NCBI GenBank assembly: GCA_958439195.1
Contig: OY288147.1
Location: forward strand, 124,001-188,000
Origin: an uncultured Paracoccaceae bacterium
Lineage (GTDB): Bacteria > Pseudomonadota > Alphaproteobacteria > Rhodobacterales > Rhodobacteraceae
Length of the DNA: 64,000 nt
Direction of reading: 5' to 3'
Shown here piece after piece: positions 14,656 to 23,938 of this stretch. The first letter of the stretch is position 1. The number at the start of each line of letters is the position of its first letter. The notes under the pieces are model-generated. The model was not told where the DNA came from. It worked only from the letters and a program-made list of their open reading frames with translations, and did no database searches. Both the position numbers and the translations under genes were made by a program.

Positions 14656-15971
14656 CAGTAGACCTCTGCATAACGGCGGCAAAGCGCGGCATCATCCAGA
14701 CCGGCAACGATCTCCAGCTCTTTCAGCCGCATCCCTTTCCAGCAGTCAAGGAACGTAGGCGACAGCCAGCCGCAGACCACTTTGTCGGCCTCCAGCGCAG
14801 ACAGTGCCTCATGCAGGCTGCTTGGCAGGCGACGGATGCCAAGGCGGGCGCGGTCATCGGACGACATCTCTTCGGGATCACCCTTCACGATCGGCGGAGT
14901 GTCAAGACCAGCCCGCACTCCCTCGATCCCGGCACGGATGAGCATGGCCAGCGCCAGATGCGGGCTGGCGGTGGCATCGGCGGCGCGAAACTCCATGTTG
15001 AAGGTGCGCGACGGGTCATGACCGGATCGTTCCGAGGTTGGGCATATCCGCAGGGTAGCCTCGCGGTCCTTTTCACCCATTGTCGTCCATGACGCTGACC
15101 AATGGTGCGGCTTCAGGCGCTGATATGAAACGGCACTGGGCGCCGCAATTGCCGTTAAAGCCGACATATGGCGCACGATCCCCGCAGCAAAGGCCCCGGC
15201 CCGTTCAGATAGCCGCCCAGGCCGCGAAGAATCGAACGTGACCGGATTGCCCTGAAGGTCGGTCAGCGACAGGTGGATATGGACACCATTGCCAACGCCG
15301 TTCGGATCGGTCTTGGGGCAGAAACTTGCCTGCCAACCCATCGTTGCGGCCAGTTCGCGGGTAACTTCGCGAATTGTCACGGCCCGGTCCGCAGCTTGAA
15401 CCGCGCCAGAGGGGCCGCAGACGATTTCGAATTGGTCCCGGCCATATTCCGGAAGGAAACATTCCGGCGCACAGTCCGCTGCGGAAAGGGCTGCCATCAG
15501 CATCGGCCCGAACGGATCAGCCCGCCGCAACGCTGAAAGCCCGAATGAGGGCGCCGAAGGCCAGGTCGCTCCCAAGATCTGGAACTCCTGCTCAAAGGCT
15601 GCAACCACACGCAGTCCTAGCGCATCCAGATCAGCAACAGCGGACCTGAGAATTGAACGGACACAACCTTCCCAAGGCGTGCCGTCCAGATTCGTGATGT
15701 CACAGTGGTAGAAATGAAGCGGCGTCCGCTCACCCGGCCACTCGATCCTGACCCCGGCCTCGGGGTCGGGCATCAGCCGCAGATCTCCAGTCGAACCAAA
15801 AGGATTGGGGCTGGCGATTTCGTCGAACGGCGTCAGCGAAAGGTTCGCAGGCACCCATCCCACACCCTTCGACAGGGCACCCGGCAGGTCGGACGCAGCG
15901 ACCGCGCGGCCTCGCGTGATGGCGGCAATATCGGTGGTGACAAAGGTCACAAGTTCTTCGGCTTTGATCAT
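14655..15971 (-). CDS. glutamine-synthetase-family ligase
   Basis: 438 residues from the ATG at 15971, preceded by GAGGAC; upstream in-frame codons belong to the preceding gene. The GS catalytic fold is clear: AAFEQEFQIL (metal glutamates), NGVGNGVHIHLSL (ATP and metal His), and ERSGHDPSRTFNMEFRAADA near the C-terminus. It is shorter than housekeeping GlnA and lacks the tyrosine-bearing adenylylation loop, as in the PuuA/GlnA3/IpuC branch, which attaches glutamate to an amine. In an operon with an aminotransferase, two amidohydrolases and a LIV-type transporter, gamma-glutamylation of an imported amine or amino acid is a reasonable role; substrate unknown. Confidence 0.87.
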   Translation of the reverse strand: MIKAEELVTFVTTDIAAITRGRAVAASDLPGALSKGVGWVPANLSLTPFDEIASPNPFGSTGDLRLMPDPEAGVRIEWPGERTPLHFYHCDITNLDGTPWEGCVRSILRSAVADLDALGLRVVAAFEQEFQILGATWPSAPSFGLSALRRADPFGPMLMAALSAADCAPECFLPEYGRDQFEIVCGPSGAVQAADRAVTIREVTRELAATMGWQASFCPKTDPNGVGNGVHIHLSLTDLQGNPVTFDSSRPGRLSERAGAFAAGIVRHMSALTAIAAPSAVSYQRLKPHHWSASWTTMGEKDREATLRICPTSERSGHDPSRTFNMEFRAADATASPHLALAMLIRAGIEGVRAGLDTPPIVKGDPEEMSSDDRARLGIRRLPSSLHEALSALEADKVVCGWLSPTFLDCWKGMRLKELEIVAGLDDAALCRRYAEVY

Positions 15972-15978
15972 GATGTCC

Positions 15979-16641
15979 TCATGCTTCAAGGGCTGCGAGG
16001 CGCGAAAGAACGGTTTCCGTATCGGTGATCCAGCAATAACCACCATAGGCGCGCAAGGCCGACTCGTGCCGCTCGGGCGTGTAGGTGGCACAGGCATCCT
16101 TGACGACGGTCACCAGATAACCCCGGTCAGCAGCATCCCGAACGGCCATGTCGACGCATTGGTCGGTCACGATCCCGGCGATGACAAGAAAACGGGTATT
16201 GAGGTTGCGCAGCACGTAATCGGCATTCGTGGAATTGAATAGACCTGATGAGGTTTTCGGCAGCACAGGCTCGTTATCGGTTGGCATCAGTGGGGCGATG
16301 ATTGCACCCTCTGGTGCGCCCTTCGGCACATGCATGTTCGACAGCTTGTGATCGAGCGAACGGTCACGGCCATCGGCTGTCAGGCTTTCGATGATCGTGT
16401 GGCAAACATTCTCGCCCGCTTTGCGGAAGGCATTCAGGATCTTCACCTGATTGGGAATAACAACTTCGTGGACACGCTGCATGAAATAGCTGTCGGTGGG
16501 CATCGGATGGGTCGGGTCCATCATCGGCTCGGCCCAGATGCGCTGCATGTCCACCAGCAGAAAGGTGCAGGCCCCCTTGGAATAGGCGCTGTCACGGCGG
16601 ATGGTCTGGCCGCCATATTCGACGGAAATCAGGTCGCTCAT
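15979..16641 (-). CDS. isochorismatase-family cysteine hydrolase
   Basis: 220 residues. The catalytic triad of the family is in place: D31 (FLLVDMQ), K129 (VLPKTSSGLF) and C162 (GIVTDQCVDMAVRDA). It is soluble. Relatives include N-carbamoylsarcosine amidase, nicotinamidase, ureidoacrylate and biuret amidohydrolases, so amide hydrolysis is likely. It starts two bases after the regulator's stop and seven bases precede the ligase gene, so it is part of the same operon. It probably releases ammonia or an amine from the compound handled by this locus. Confidence 0.86.
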   Translation of the reverse strand: MSDLISVEYGGQTIRRDSAYSKGACTFLLVDMQRIWAEPMMDPTHPMPTDSYFMQRVHEVVIPNQVKILNAFRKAGENVCHTIIESLTADGRDRSLDHKLSNMHVPKGAPEGAIIAPLMPTDNEPVLPKTSSGLFNSTNADYVLRNLNTRFLVIAGIVTDQCVDMAVRDAADRGYLVTVVKDACATYTPERHESALRAYGGYCWITDTETVLSRLAALEA

Positions 16642-16642
16642 C

Positions 16643-17551
16643 TCACTCTCCGGCTTTGTCCGCGCGGCTCTGCGCGGTCTTGGGGTTCTCGGTCAGTTGG
16701 TCCTCGGTGATGCCCGACAGGCTGCGCAGCGCCTCGATCTCAGCGATCCGGGCGCGCGAGGTGGGTGACAGTCGCATGGTGACGGCGGCAATCAGCGCCT
16801 CGACCTGCGCAAGAGCAGGAACCATCGTATCAAAGGGTGATGGCCCCTCCACTGGGGCAGTCAGCACCACCTTCGCGTTTGCCGCCAAGGGAGAGGCCCA
16901 GGGGTCGGTGAACAGAATTACCTGTGCCCCACGCTCGGCTGCGGCGGTCACAAACTGGATCGTGTCCACCTGGTAGCGGCGGTAATCGAAGGCGATGATC
17001 AGGTCCCTGCGACCGATGTCGATCAACGAATCGACCCTGTCTGGACGATTGCCACTGACCACCTGGCAATCCGCCCGCAACTGGCGCAGGTGCTGCCACA
17101 ACATCCCGGCCAGATAGCCAGAAAATCGCCCACCGATAAAATGCAGACGCAAAGCAGGGTCAGTGATAAGTCGCGCGGCAGCGTCGAAATCCGCCGCCGT
17201 CACCATGCCGACGGTCGCCTCCAACATGGTGACGCAGGACCGGATCACTTCACGATAGATCTGTTCCTGTGGCACCGCGGCGGCTTTGCCCGCATCGATC
17301 ATGGCTAGGGGCGAGTTCATCCTGGCCTGGACTTCTGCCAGCAAAGCCTTCTGGAGTTCCGTAAATCCGTCAAAACCAAGCCGTGACGCAAAGCGCACGA
17401 CAGTTGGCCCGGATACCCCCGCTACCGCAGCAAGCTGAGCAACAGTATTCAGCCCAGCCGTCGGATAGTCTGCAAGCAAAGCGCGCGCGAGCTTCATGTC
17501 AGACGGCGTCAACTGGACGCTGCCATCGGTCAAGCGGTCGCGGATTGCCAT
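16643..17551 (-). CDS. MurR/RpiR-family transcriptional regulator
   Basis: 302 residues from ATG 17551 (AAGGGAAG upstream). The N-terminal helix-turn-helix spans about residues 25-70 (TVAQLAAVAGVSGPTVVRFA). A SIS domain (about 110-250) with LHFIGGRFSGYLAG follows and probably senses a metabolite, usually a sugar phosphate in this family. It heads the minus-strand operon and is divergent from the LIV transporter, so it probably controls both arms from the 17552-17708 spacer. Confidence 0.88.
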   Translation of the reverse strand: MAIRDRLTDGSVQLTPSDMKLARALLADYPTAGLNTVAQLAAVAGVSGPTVVRFASRLGFDGFTELQKALLAEVQARMNSPLAMIDAGKAAAVPQEQIYREVIRSCVTMLEATVGMVTAADFDAAARLITDPALRLHFIGGRFSGYLAGMLWQHLRQLRADCQVVSGNRPDRVDSLIDIGRRDLIIAFDYRRYQVDTIQFVTAAAERGAQVILFTDPWASPLAANAKVVLTAPVEGPSPFDTMVPALAQVEALIAAVTMRLSPTSRARIAEIEALRSLSGITEDQLTENPKTAQSRADKAGE

Positions 17552-17708
17552 GTTGTCTTCCCTTGCCCGGTCGCTTTCGTTGCATCGCACTATGTAACAT
17601 ACGATACAAACGTCAATCGTTTTGGTGTTTATGAAATGATATTGACATAACGACTAAGGCTGCACCATGCTTTGGTCATAACCGGCACTGCCGCCGTGTT
17701 TGGGGGGG
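17552..17708. promoter_or_regulatory. divergent control region of the RpiR operon and LIV transporter
   Basis: Contains TTGACA at 17642-17647 (plus strand) and TTGACG on the minus strand (17611-17616), possible -35 elements of the two arms with weak -10 partners. TATG-TAA-CATA at 17591-17601 is a small dyad that could belong to an operator. The region is AT-rich compared with its surroundings. Confidence 0.45.
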
Positions 17709-19505
17709 ATGATGCCGCGAATTGGGATGCAGGCTGTGAAAGGAACGGTGGTGCTGGCTCTGCCGCTGATCGCGCTGGCCATCGTCGCCGAACTTTTCCT
17801 GCCAGCGGCTTTGGCACGACTGGCAACTCTGTATCTGATCTACGTGACCGCGGTGATCGGGATGCAGATCTACAGCGGCAATTCCGGGATCATCTCGTTC
17901 GGCCATGCCGGCTTCATGGCGCTTGGGGCTTATGGTTCGGCCCTGCTCACCATCCAGCCAGCCGTGCTGTCAACGAGCTTGCCCGATCTGCCATCATGGC
18001 TTGCAGTAATTGCCGGGGGGCAGACCCTGCCGGTCGGAATGCTGGGTGCCCTGCTGGTCGTGGGGTTGGTCGCCGCACTTTTTGGCTTGCCTCTTGCGCG
18101 TTTGGGCGGAGCGGCCGCTTCGATCGCCACACTGGGATTTCTGGTCATCGTTCATGTCACGCTGGTCGCGTCGGTAGACATAACCCGCGGCAGTCAGACC
18201 TTCTTTGGCGTCCCTCGTGGGGTATCGACCTGGGAGGCGCTTCCTGTCGCGCTAGTCGCAGTGGCGGTGGCCCGGATATATCGCGGCAGCAAGGGCGGGT
18301 TGTCCCTGCGTGCTGCACGCGAGGATGAAATCGCAGCACGAGCCAGCGGAGTGAATGTGGTGCGTCAACGGTTCATCGCCTGGGTTCTTGGCGGGCTGGT
18401 GTCCGGCGCGGCAGGTGTGCTTTTGGCGCATTTTCTTGGGGCCTTCTCGCCCAAGGATTTCTATTTCAACCTGACGTTCCTTCTTATGTCGATGCTGATC
18501 CTGGGCGGCATTTCCACGGTATCGGGCGCCGTTGGGGGCACAGCACTGATCGTGGTGATGGTCGATCTTCTGCGCCGTCTGGAAGGCGGCGCAGATGTCT
18601 TTGGCCTTCAATTGCCTCAGGTCTTCGGCCTTACCGACATTGGTGTCGGCGTTGTTATCCTTGCGGTGATGTATCGTCTGCGTGATGGCCTTTTCGGCCT
18701 GCGCGAGGTGGATGAACGGCTGTTCCCAGAACCTGTGGTCAAGGCGGCACGTCCCGACCCATCGAACGCATCGGATCAGATATCGCTTTCCATCAAGGGC
18801 GTCGGGCGTCGCTTTGCCGGGCTTGTTGCGCTGGAAGATGTCAGCTTTGCCGTGCGCCCCGGCCTTGTCACCGGGTTGATCGGCCCGAACGGAGCGGGGA
18901 AATCGACTCTCATCAACGCCATCTCGGGCGTCGTTCCTCCCAGTTCCGGTCATGTGCTGCTGAACGGCACCGATACTGCGCTAGTGCCAGTGCATGAGGT
19001 GCCGATGCGCGGTCTGGGCCGCACTTTCCAGAACATCCGGCTGTTTCGCAACCTCACGGTTCTTGAGAATGTAACCGTCGCCGCTGATGCCGTCGCTCGC
19101 CCGAACGAAGACAGCCGCGCCGCTGCCATGGCGGCGCTAGAGGTTGTCGGCATGCAGGAACTTGCCGCTCGGCCTGCCAGTTCCCTGCCCTATGGTGCGC
19201 AACGTCGGTTGGAAATCGCCCGCGCCCTTGCCTTGCGCCCATCGTTCCTGCTCCTTGACGAACCCGCCGCCGGCATGAACCCGGCCGAGACCGATGCCTT
19301 GATAGTGGTGTTGCGCCAGATCCGGGCCGACCACAGGATCGGCCTTCTGGTGGTGGAACATGATCTGAAACTCATCATGCGGCTGTGTGACCACATCGTC
19401 GTGCTGAATAAGGGCCAGATGATCGCTGAAGGAACGCCCGAAGACATCCGAGCAAATCCCGCTGTGATCGAAGCCTATATCGGCAAGCGACGTGCTGCCG
19501 CGTGA
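17709..19505 (+). CDS. fused LIV-type ABC permease and ATPase (LivM-LivG fusion)
   Basis: About 598 residues. Residues 1-330 are a LivM-type permease with about eight membrane helices and the GNSGIISFGHAGFMALGAYG signature. Residues 350-598 are a LivG-type ATPase: Walker A GPNGAGKST, signature LPYGAQRRLEIARAL, Walker B FLLLDEPAAGMN, and the switch His in VVEHDLKLIM. Start is uncertain: two ATGs in tandem (17709, 17712) follow a G-run; 17709 is given. Genes for the binding protein, the second ATPase and the second permease follow, making a complete HAAT-family importer for an amino acid or amide-like solute. Confidence 0.92.
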   Translation: MMPRIGMQAVKGTVVLALPLIALAIVAELFLPAALARLATLYLIYVTAVIGMQIYSGNSGIISFGHAGFMALGAYGSALLTIQPAVLSTSLPDLPSWLAVIAGGQTLPVGMLGALLVVGLVAALFGLPLARLGGAAASIATLGFLVIVHVTLVASVDITRGSQTFFGVPRGVSTWEALPVALVAVAVARIYRGSKGGLSLRAAREDEIAARASGVNVVRQRFIAWVLGGLVSGAAGVLLAHFLGAFSPKDFYFNLTFLLMSMLILGGISTVSGAVGGTALIVVMVDLLRRLEGGADVFGLQLPQVFGLTDIGVGVVILAVMYRLRDGLFGLREVDERLFPEPVVKAARPDPSNASDQISLSIKGVGRRFAGLVALEDVSFAVRPGLVTGLIGPNGAGKSTLINAISGVVPPSSGHVLLNGTDTALVPVHEVPMRGLGRTFQNIRLFRNLTVLENVTVAADAVARPNEDSRAAAMAALEVVGMQELAARPASSLPYGAQRRLEIARALALRPSFLLLDEPAAGMNPAETDALIVVLRQIRADHRIGLLVVEHDLKLIMRLCDHIVVLNKGQMIAEGTPEDIRANPAVIEAYIGKRRAAA

Positions 19506-19537
19506 ATTCAAAGCCCACCAACAGAGGAAGACCCAGA

Positions 19538-20692
19538 ATGAAAAAGAACAAGATTATGCTCCTTTCCAGCGCCTTCGCGGTGCTGGTCGCAGCTCCTGCG
19601 ATGGCCGAGGATTTGGTCATCGGACTGGCGACAGCCCAGACCGGTGGCCTTGCACCGTATGACCAACCCAACCTCGCCGGTCTTCAGATGAAGATCGACG
19701 AAATCAATGAGGCTGGCGGCATTGCCGGGAAGTTTCCGATCCAGACCATCATCAAGGACACCCGATCGGATTCGGCGCAAACCGCGCTTGTTGCTCAGGA
19801 ACTGGTGGATGCAGGTGCGCAACTGATCATTACCCCCTGCGACGCCGATCCGTCGATCGCAGCCGGGATGATCACCCAAGGCGCCAGCATCCCGGCGATT
19901 TCCTTCTGTGCCACAACGCCGACGCTGCCGCTGGCTGTGGGCGACTACATGTTTTCGAACTATCCGGCCGATAACGTTCAAGCCGCCATGCTTGCCGCCC
20001 ATGCCATCGAAAGCGGCTACAAGACAGCGTATATCCTGACGTCACCCGATAGCGCCTATACCCTGAAGCTGCCGCAATATTTTGGAGAGGCATTCACCGG
20101 CAAGGGCGGCACTTTGGTGGGTGAGGGCACCTTTTCGATGGGGCAGCAGGATTTCGGCGCCGAAGTCACCAAAATCGCCGCGATGGACCCAAAACCAGAT
20201 GTCATCATGACTTCGGCCTATGAACCTGACTTCCCGGCCTTCGTCCGCCAATTGCGCGGTGCGGGCGTGACTACGCCGATCCTTGGCTCAGACGGGATCG
20301 ACAGTCCGACCACATTCGGACTGGGCGATCTGGTCGAAGGTGTTGTTTTCTCGACGGCAGGTCACGCAACAGAGGGCAGCCCGCTGGAAGCGTTCAATGC
20401 CAAGTGGACGGAAAAGACCGGCGCGGCCCCGGATACCATCTACATCGCCAATGGCTACGATCTTGGGATGATCATCGAAGCGGCCGTTACCGCTGCCGAC
20501 AGCCTCGATCCGGCAGCCATCCGGGACGGGATCGCCAATATCGAAAACCTTCAGGGCGTGACCGGACCGATCACCTTTAAAGGCACCATCGGCATGCCGC
20601 TACGGTCGGTTTCGCTGGTGCGCATCGCGTCAGGCAATCGGGAACTTGTTGTTCAGGGTCAACCCGATCCGGCCGACATTCCGGCCCCCTGA
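19538..20692 (+). CDS. LIV-type periplasmic substrate-binding protein
   Basis: 384 residues from ATG 19538, supported by AGAGGAAG upstream and a clean signal peptide (MKKNKIMLLSSAFAVLVAAP, cleavage after AMA). The mature part is a type I periplasmic binding fold (Peripla_BP_6): DLVIGLATAQTGGLAPYDQP, EAGGIAGKFPIQ, and YEPDFPAFVRQLRGAG. It starts about 30 bases after the fused permease-ATPase and gives the importer its specificity, which cannot be read from sequence. A strong stem-loop follows, as is common after binding-protein genes, which need more mRNA. Confidence 0.92.
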   Translation: MKKNKIMLLSSAFAVLVAAPAMAEDLVIGLATAQTGGLAPYDQPNLAGLQMKIDEINEAGGIAGKFPIQTIIKDTRSDSAQTALVAQELVDAGAQLIITPCDADPSIAAGMITQGASIPAISFCATTPTLPLAVGDYMFSNYPADNVQAAMLAAHAIESGYKTAYILTSPDSAYTLKLPQYFGEAFTGKGGTLVGEGTFSMGQQDFGAEVTKIAAMDPKPDVIMTSAYEPDFPAFVRQLRGAGVTTPILGSDGIDSPTTFGLGDLVEGVVFSTAGHATEGSPLEAFNAKWTEKTGAAPDTIYIANGYDLGMIIEAAVTAADSLDPAAIRDGIANIENLQGVTGPITFKGTIGMPLRSVSLVRIASGNRELVVQGQPDPADIPAP

Positions 20693-20705
20693 GCCTGCCT
20701 ATCCT

Positions 20706-20730
20706 GCGGCCCGGGGTCAGCCCGGGCCGC
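20706..20730 (+). terminator. intercistronic stem-loop after the binding-protein gene
   Basis: Arms GCGGCCCGGG (20706-20715) and CCCGGGCCGC (20721-20730), 5-base loop, no T run. It more likely stabilises mRNA or attenuates than fully terminates. Confidence 0.55.
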
Positions 20731-20760
20731 TTCCCAACCTGCACGCGACACAGGATCCCC

Positions 20761-21486
20761 ATGACCACGTCGGATGAAACCCTATTGTCGATCGAGGGAC
20801 TGACCGTCAGCTACGGCCCGGTCGAGGCAGTGCGCGGCATCGACCTTACGGTGAAGCGGGGGGAAATCGTCACCCTTCTTGGTGCCAATGGGGCTGGAAA
20901 AAGCTCAACCCTGAACGCGCTGGTGGGCCTTGCTCCACGCAAGGCAAGGAAGATGGAGTTTAATGGCATTAATCTTCTGGACTTGCCGCCTGAAACCATC
21001 GTCCGGCGTGGCATGACACTCGTTCCCGAAGGTCGCCGCGTGTTTTCCTCCCTCACGGTTAACGAAAATCTGATGCTGGGTGGTGCCAAACACGCCGCCC
21101 GCGGCAACCTCGTAGCAGCCAAGGCTGACATGCTGGACCTGTTTCCCATTCTGGCTGAACGACTGCATCAAAAGGCGGGCTCCCTGTCAGGTGGAGAACA
21201 ACAGATGCTGGCCATTGCGCGCGCGCTCATGTCTTCACCTGATCTGCTACTGTTGGACGAACCCTCGCTTGGCCTGGCGCCTCAGATTGTTGACCGGATC
21301 TTCGATTTGATTGGAAACTTGCGTGATCGTGGTCTGACTATACTTCTTGTCGAACAGAACGTGGTGCAATCGCTTGAAATCGCCGACCGCGGCTACGTTC
21401 TGGCCAATGGCCGGGTCGAGTTGCTGGGAAGCGCCGACGATCTGCGCGCTTCCCCGGAAATCCAAGACGCTTACCTCGGCGTTTGA
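20761..21486 (+). CDS. LIV-type ABC transporter ATPase (LivF-like)
   Basis: 241 residues, typical LivF size. Walker A GANGAGKSS, the LVPEGRRVF segment characteristic of LivF, signature LSGGEQQMLAIARAL, Walker B LLLLDEPSLGLAP, and the switch histidine replaced by Gln in LLVEQNVVQ, as is normal for this subunit. It pairs with the fused LivM-LivG ATPase to form the nucleotide-binding dimer. The next gene, the second permease, starts 16 bases downstream. Confidence 0.92.
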   Translation: MTTSDETLLSIEGLTVSYGPVEAVRGIDLTVKRGEIVTLLGANGAGKSSTLNALVGLAPRKARKMEFNGINLLDLPPETIVRRGMTLVPEGRRVFSSLTVNENLMLGGAKHAARGNLVAAKADMLDLFPILAERLHQKAGSLSGGEQQMLAIARALMSSPDLLLLDEPSLGLAPQIVDRIFDLIGNLRDRGLTILLVEQNVVQSLEIADRGYVLANGRVELLGSADDLRASPEIQDAYLGV

Positions 21487-21502
21487 GGGCAAGGATCCCA
21501 AC

Positions 21503-22390
21503 ATGGACATCTTTCTCCAGCAACTTCTGAATGCCCTCAGTCTTGGTGGAACCTATGCTCTTCTGGCTCTAGGGCTTGCGGTGGTATTCTCGATCATCGG
21601 CCTGATCAATTTTGCTCATGGCGAGTTGATGACCGTGACAGGATATGCAATCTGCTTCGCGTTGATCTGGGGGTTGCCGTTTCCATTGGCCGTCATTGGC
21701 GGGCTTGTTGTCGCTGTCGCCGCGGCCGTGCTAATGGAGCGTGTTGCCTTTCGTCCGGTTCGGGGGGCATCCGGAACAACACTGCTGCTGACCAGCTTTG
21801 CGGTAAGCGCCATTCTTCGAGTTCTATTCCAGAACGTAATCTCAGCCCGCCCGATTCCAGTTTCTATTCCAACCTCGTTGTCGGGTGTCATCACCATCGG
21901 CCCACTGCATTTGGGGACGATCCAGCTGATCTCGATCATCGTCACACTCGTGATGCTTCTGGGATTGAACCTGTTTCTGCACCGCACGATGGCAGGCCGG
22001 GCTATGCGCGCCGCGTCAGAAGATTTCGCGGTGCTGCGCCTGATGGGCATGCGGGCCAACTCTATCGTAGCCACTGCCTTCGCCATCTCTGGCCTTCTGG
22101 CCGGTGTGGCGGGAATTCTGTGGGTAGCACAACGTGGCAGTGTCGATCCACTGATGGGGGCGCTACCGGTCTTGAAAGCCTTCATAGCCGCCATCATCGG
22201 CGGGCTCGGCAGCCTGTCGGGCGCCGTTGCGGGGGGCTTCCTTCTGGGGTTTATCGAGGTGATCCTCCAAGCCTATTTGCCCGAAAGCCTGCTTCCCTAC
22301 CGAGATGCCTTTGCCATCCTTCTTGTGATCGGCGTTCTTTTGTTCCGACCCCAGGGATTGTTGGCACGAAAGACGATCATCAAGCTCTGA
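21503..22390 (+). CDS. LIV-type ABC permease (LivH-like)
   Basis: 295 residues from ATG 21503 with AAGGA upstream; the longer open frame back to 21347 overlaps the ATPase gene and is not used. It has about eight membrane helices. The signature block LALGLAVVFSIIGLINFAHG lies near the N-terminus and GGLGSLSGAVAGGFLLGFIE near the C-terminus, both typical of LivH. It is the last gene of the importer operon. Confidence 0.92.
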   Translation: MDIFLQQLLNALSLGGTYALLALGLAVVFSIIGLINFAHGELMTVTGYAICFALIWGLPFPLAVIGGLVVAVAAAVLMERVAFRPVRGASGTTLLLTSFAVSAILRVLFQNVISARPIPVSIPTSLSGVITIGPLHLGTIQLISIIVTLVMLLGLNLFLHRTMAGRAMRAASEDFAVLRLMGMRANSIVATAFAISGLLAGVAGILWVAQRGSVDPLMGALPVLKAFIAAIIGGLGSLSGAVAGGFLLGFIEVILQAYLPESLLPYRDAFAILLVIGVLLFRPQGLLARKTIIKL

Positions 22391-23530
22391 CCGGCTGTTT
22401 CCACACAGCGCAACCGGCCATGCACTGTTGCGTTGATAAATAAACAGGACTGAAACTTGGCAATCTATCGCTCAACGCGGGTGCTCGACGCGGAGTGCTT
22501 CGGTTGGCCAGAGTTGCCAAACGACCTCCTTGGTCACCATCACTGCACCCGTTCAATTGTCCGCTTTGACGGAAATCCGAAGGCTTAATGGGCTGTTTTC
22601 AACGACCGCTTTCCGCCCCCTTTGCTACTATTCGAGAACGTCCCGCACTTCTTTAGGCGTCTTCACCAGCGACCGTGGCCTCAACTTACTGCAGGGTTGT
22701 GGCTACATGGTTGGCAAGTCCGCAACCCATTGCTGCGTACATACCGCAAAGCGCCGGAGCCCTTCCCTGATTACCCGCGCGGATCCTATAGGGATAGCCA
22801 ACAGTTCCATGACAATCGTCGCCTTTTCCATCTCCAGCTAAACAGTTAAGGTGGCAGAGGCTTCGCCAGAACAAAAATGACGTCAGCGGGAAAGCACTGA
22901 TGCGGTTCACCCGCATTGCATTTGCCGACGGCCGGCAAGAGGTGCGTTCCCCACGTTCCTTAGCGCTACACTTTCGATAAACGCGAAGATCATGGCGCGT
23001 TGAAGCGTTTTTCTCCCTTGCCGAGGCCTGTTTTGCTGGCCATCGGCGACAAAGACAGCGCTGCAGATGATGCCGCCCAATGTTGATAAAAAATGAAACC
23101 TTCTAGAACGGAACCAGGCTCCTCACAAATGTTCCTAAGGCCTACTTTGAGAACACGAAGCACGAATGAGTTCAGGGCATTCAATGACGCAAAATGCTAA
23201 CAAAAGCTAACATTCTTGAACCTTCCTGATCCGGTCCTATGAAACGTCCGCACTTTGAGGTTAGTCTGTTCTCCAGCGACGGAGACCGATATGAAGCACA
23301 GCAGGTACATGGAAAAACCGAGTACTGGCGTCATGGCGGTTGACCTTGGCGGATTGGGCGAATGCGAAACCTCAGTAAAACTCAGCAAACCCGCCGTTCA
23401 AGTCAGACCGCTGGCCCACAATGCTCTTGTCGATTGTTCTGAACCGGACGGCCCCATTCCAAGCCGTTGAATGAGGCTTTCACAATGGAGCGGTCATTCC
23501 GCACTGACTTCTATGGCATTCACCAACGGC
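22391..23530. other. long region without a convincing gene
   Basis: About 1.1 kb. Reading frames here are short, of unbiased composition and not recognisable. It adjoins mobile-element fragments (23531-24870) and may be decayed island DNA. One 59-codon ORF (23291-23470) with a fair ribosome site is listed separately. Confidence 0.5.
23291..23470 (+). CDS. possible 59-residue ORF, unknown
   Basis: ATG at 23291 follows GGAGACCGAT, a fair ribosome site. The peptide (MKHSRYMEKPSTGVMAVDLG...) has no signal, membrane segment or known motif. Only the ribosome site and the otherwise empty surroundings speak for it. Confidence 0.25.
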   Translation: MKHSRYMEKPSTGVMAVDLGGLGECETSVKLSKPAVQVRPLAHNALVDCSEPDGPIPSR

Positions 23531-23938
23531 CTATCTTGCACACTGGCGCTTCCAGCACCCCAACTCAGTACAGCCGCCACCCTGTTCCACCCACTCCCGG
23601 CACAGGCCGCAGAATAGCCGCCCGGCTGAGCCTTCCCGTTCCCATTCGGAAAGCCGCCGCCATTCATTAAGCGCGACTACCTTGCCCGTCCAAGTGCGAG
23701 GCCTGCCCGTTATGGCGCAGACGCCGTGCGAGAAGCCTTCGCTATTGTCTTGTGTCCGGGCTGGGGCGTTGGCCTTCGCGGCGAACGGCAGTACCTTGGC
23801 GGGTGTGTGGATTTCGGTCCGCTGCGCCGCTACATCCGCTACACTGGCTACATCTGGCCCAATTGTAGCGGGTGTAGCGGTTGTAGCAGGGGTGGTTCTC
23901 AGAATTTCCGCCAGCGCTGATTGCACGTCAAACAGCAT
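23531..23938 (-). CDS. mobile-element hypothetical protein with Cys-rich end
   Basis: 135 residues from ATG 23938, which overlaps the end of the DUF3987 fragment as it would in an intact element operon. The N-terminal part is Ala/Thr/Pro-rich (LRTTPATTATPATI). The C-terminal part has FCGLCREWVEQGGGC and LGCWKRQC, a possible zinc-binding cluster, after a WRRLSEWEREG segment. Similar small proteins follow YfjI/DUF3987 genes in Rhodobacterales prophages and integrative elements, as far as I recall. Its promoter was probably upstream of the truncated gene, so expression is doubtful. Confidence 0.6.
   Translation of the reverse strand: MLFDVQSALAEILRTTPATTATPATIGPDVASVADVAAQRTEIHTPAKVLPFAAKANAPARTQDNSEGFSHGVCAITGRPRTWTGKVVALNEWRRLSEWEREGSAGRLFCGLCREWVEQGGGCTELGCWKRQCAR

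Noticed and set aside
22391..23530. Possible tRNA or att site at the edge of the mobile remnant
   Set aside because: No cloverleaf or direct repeat could be recognised by reading.
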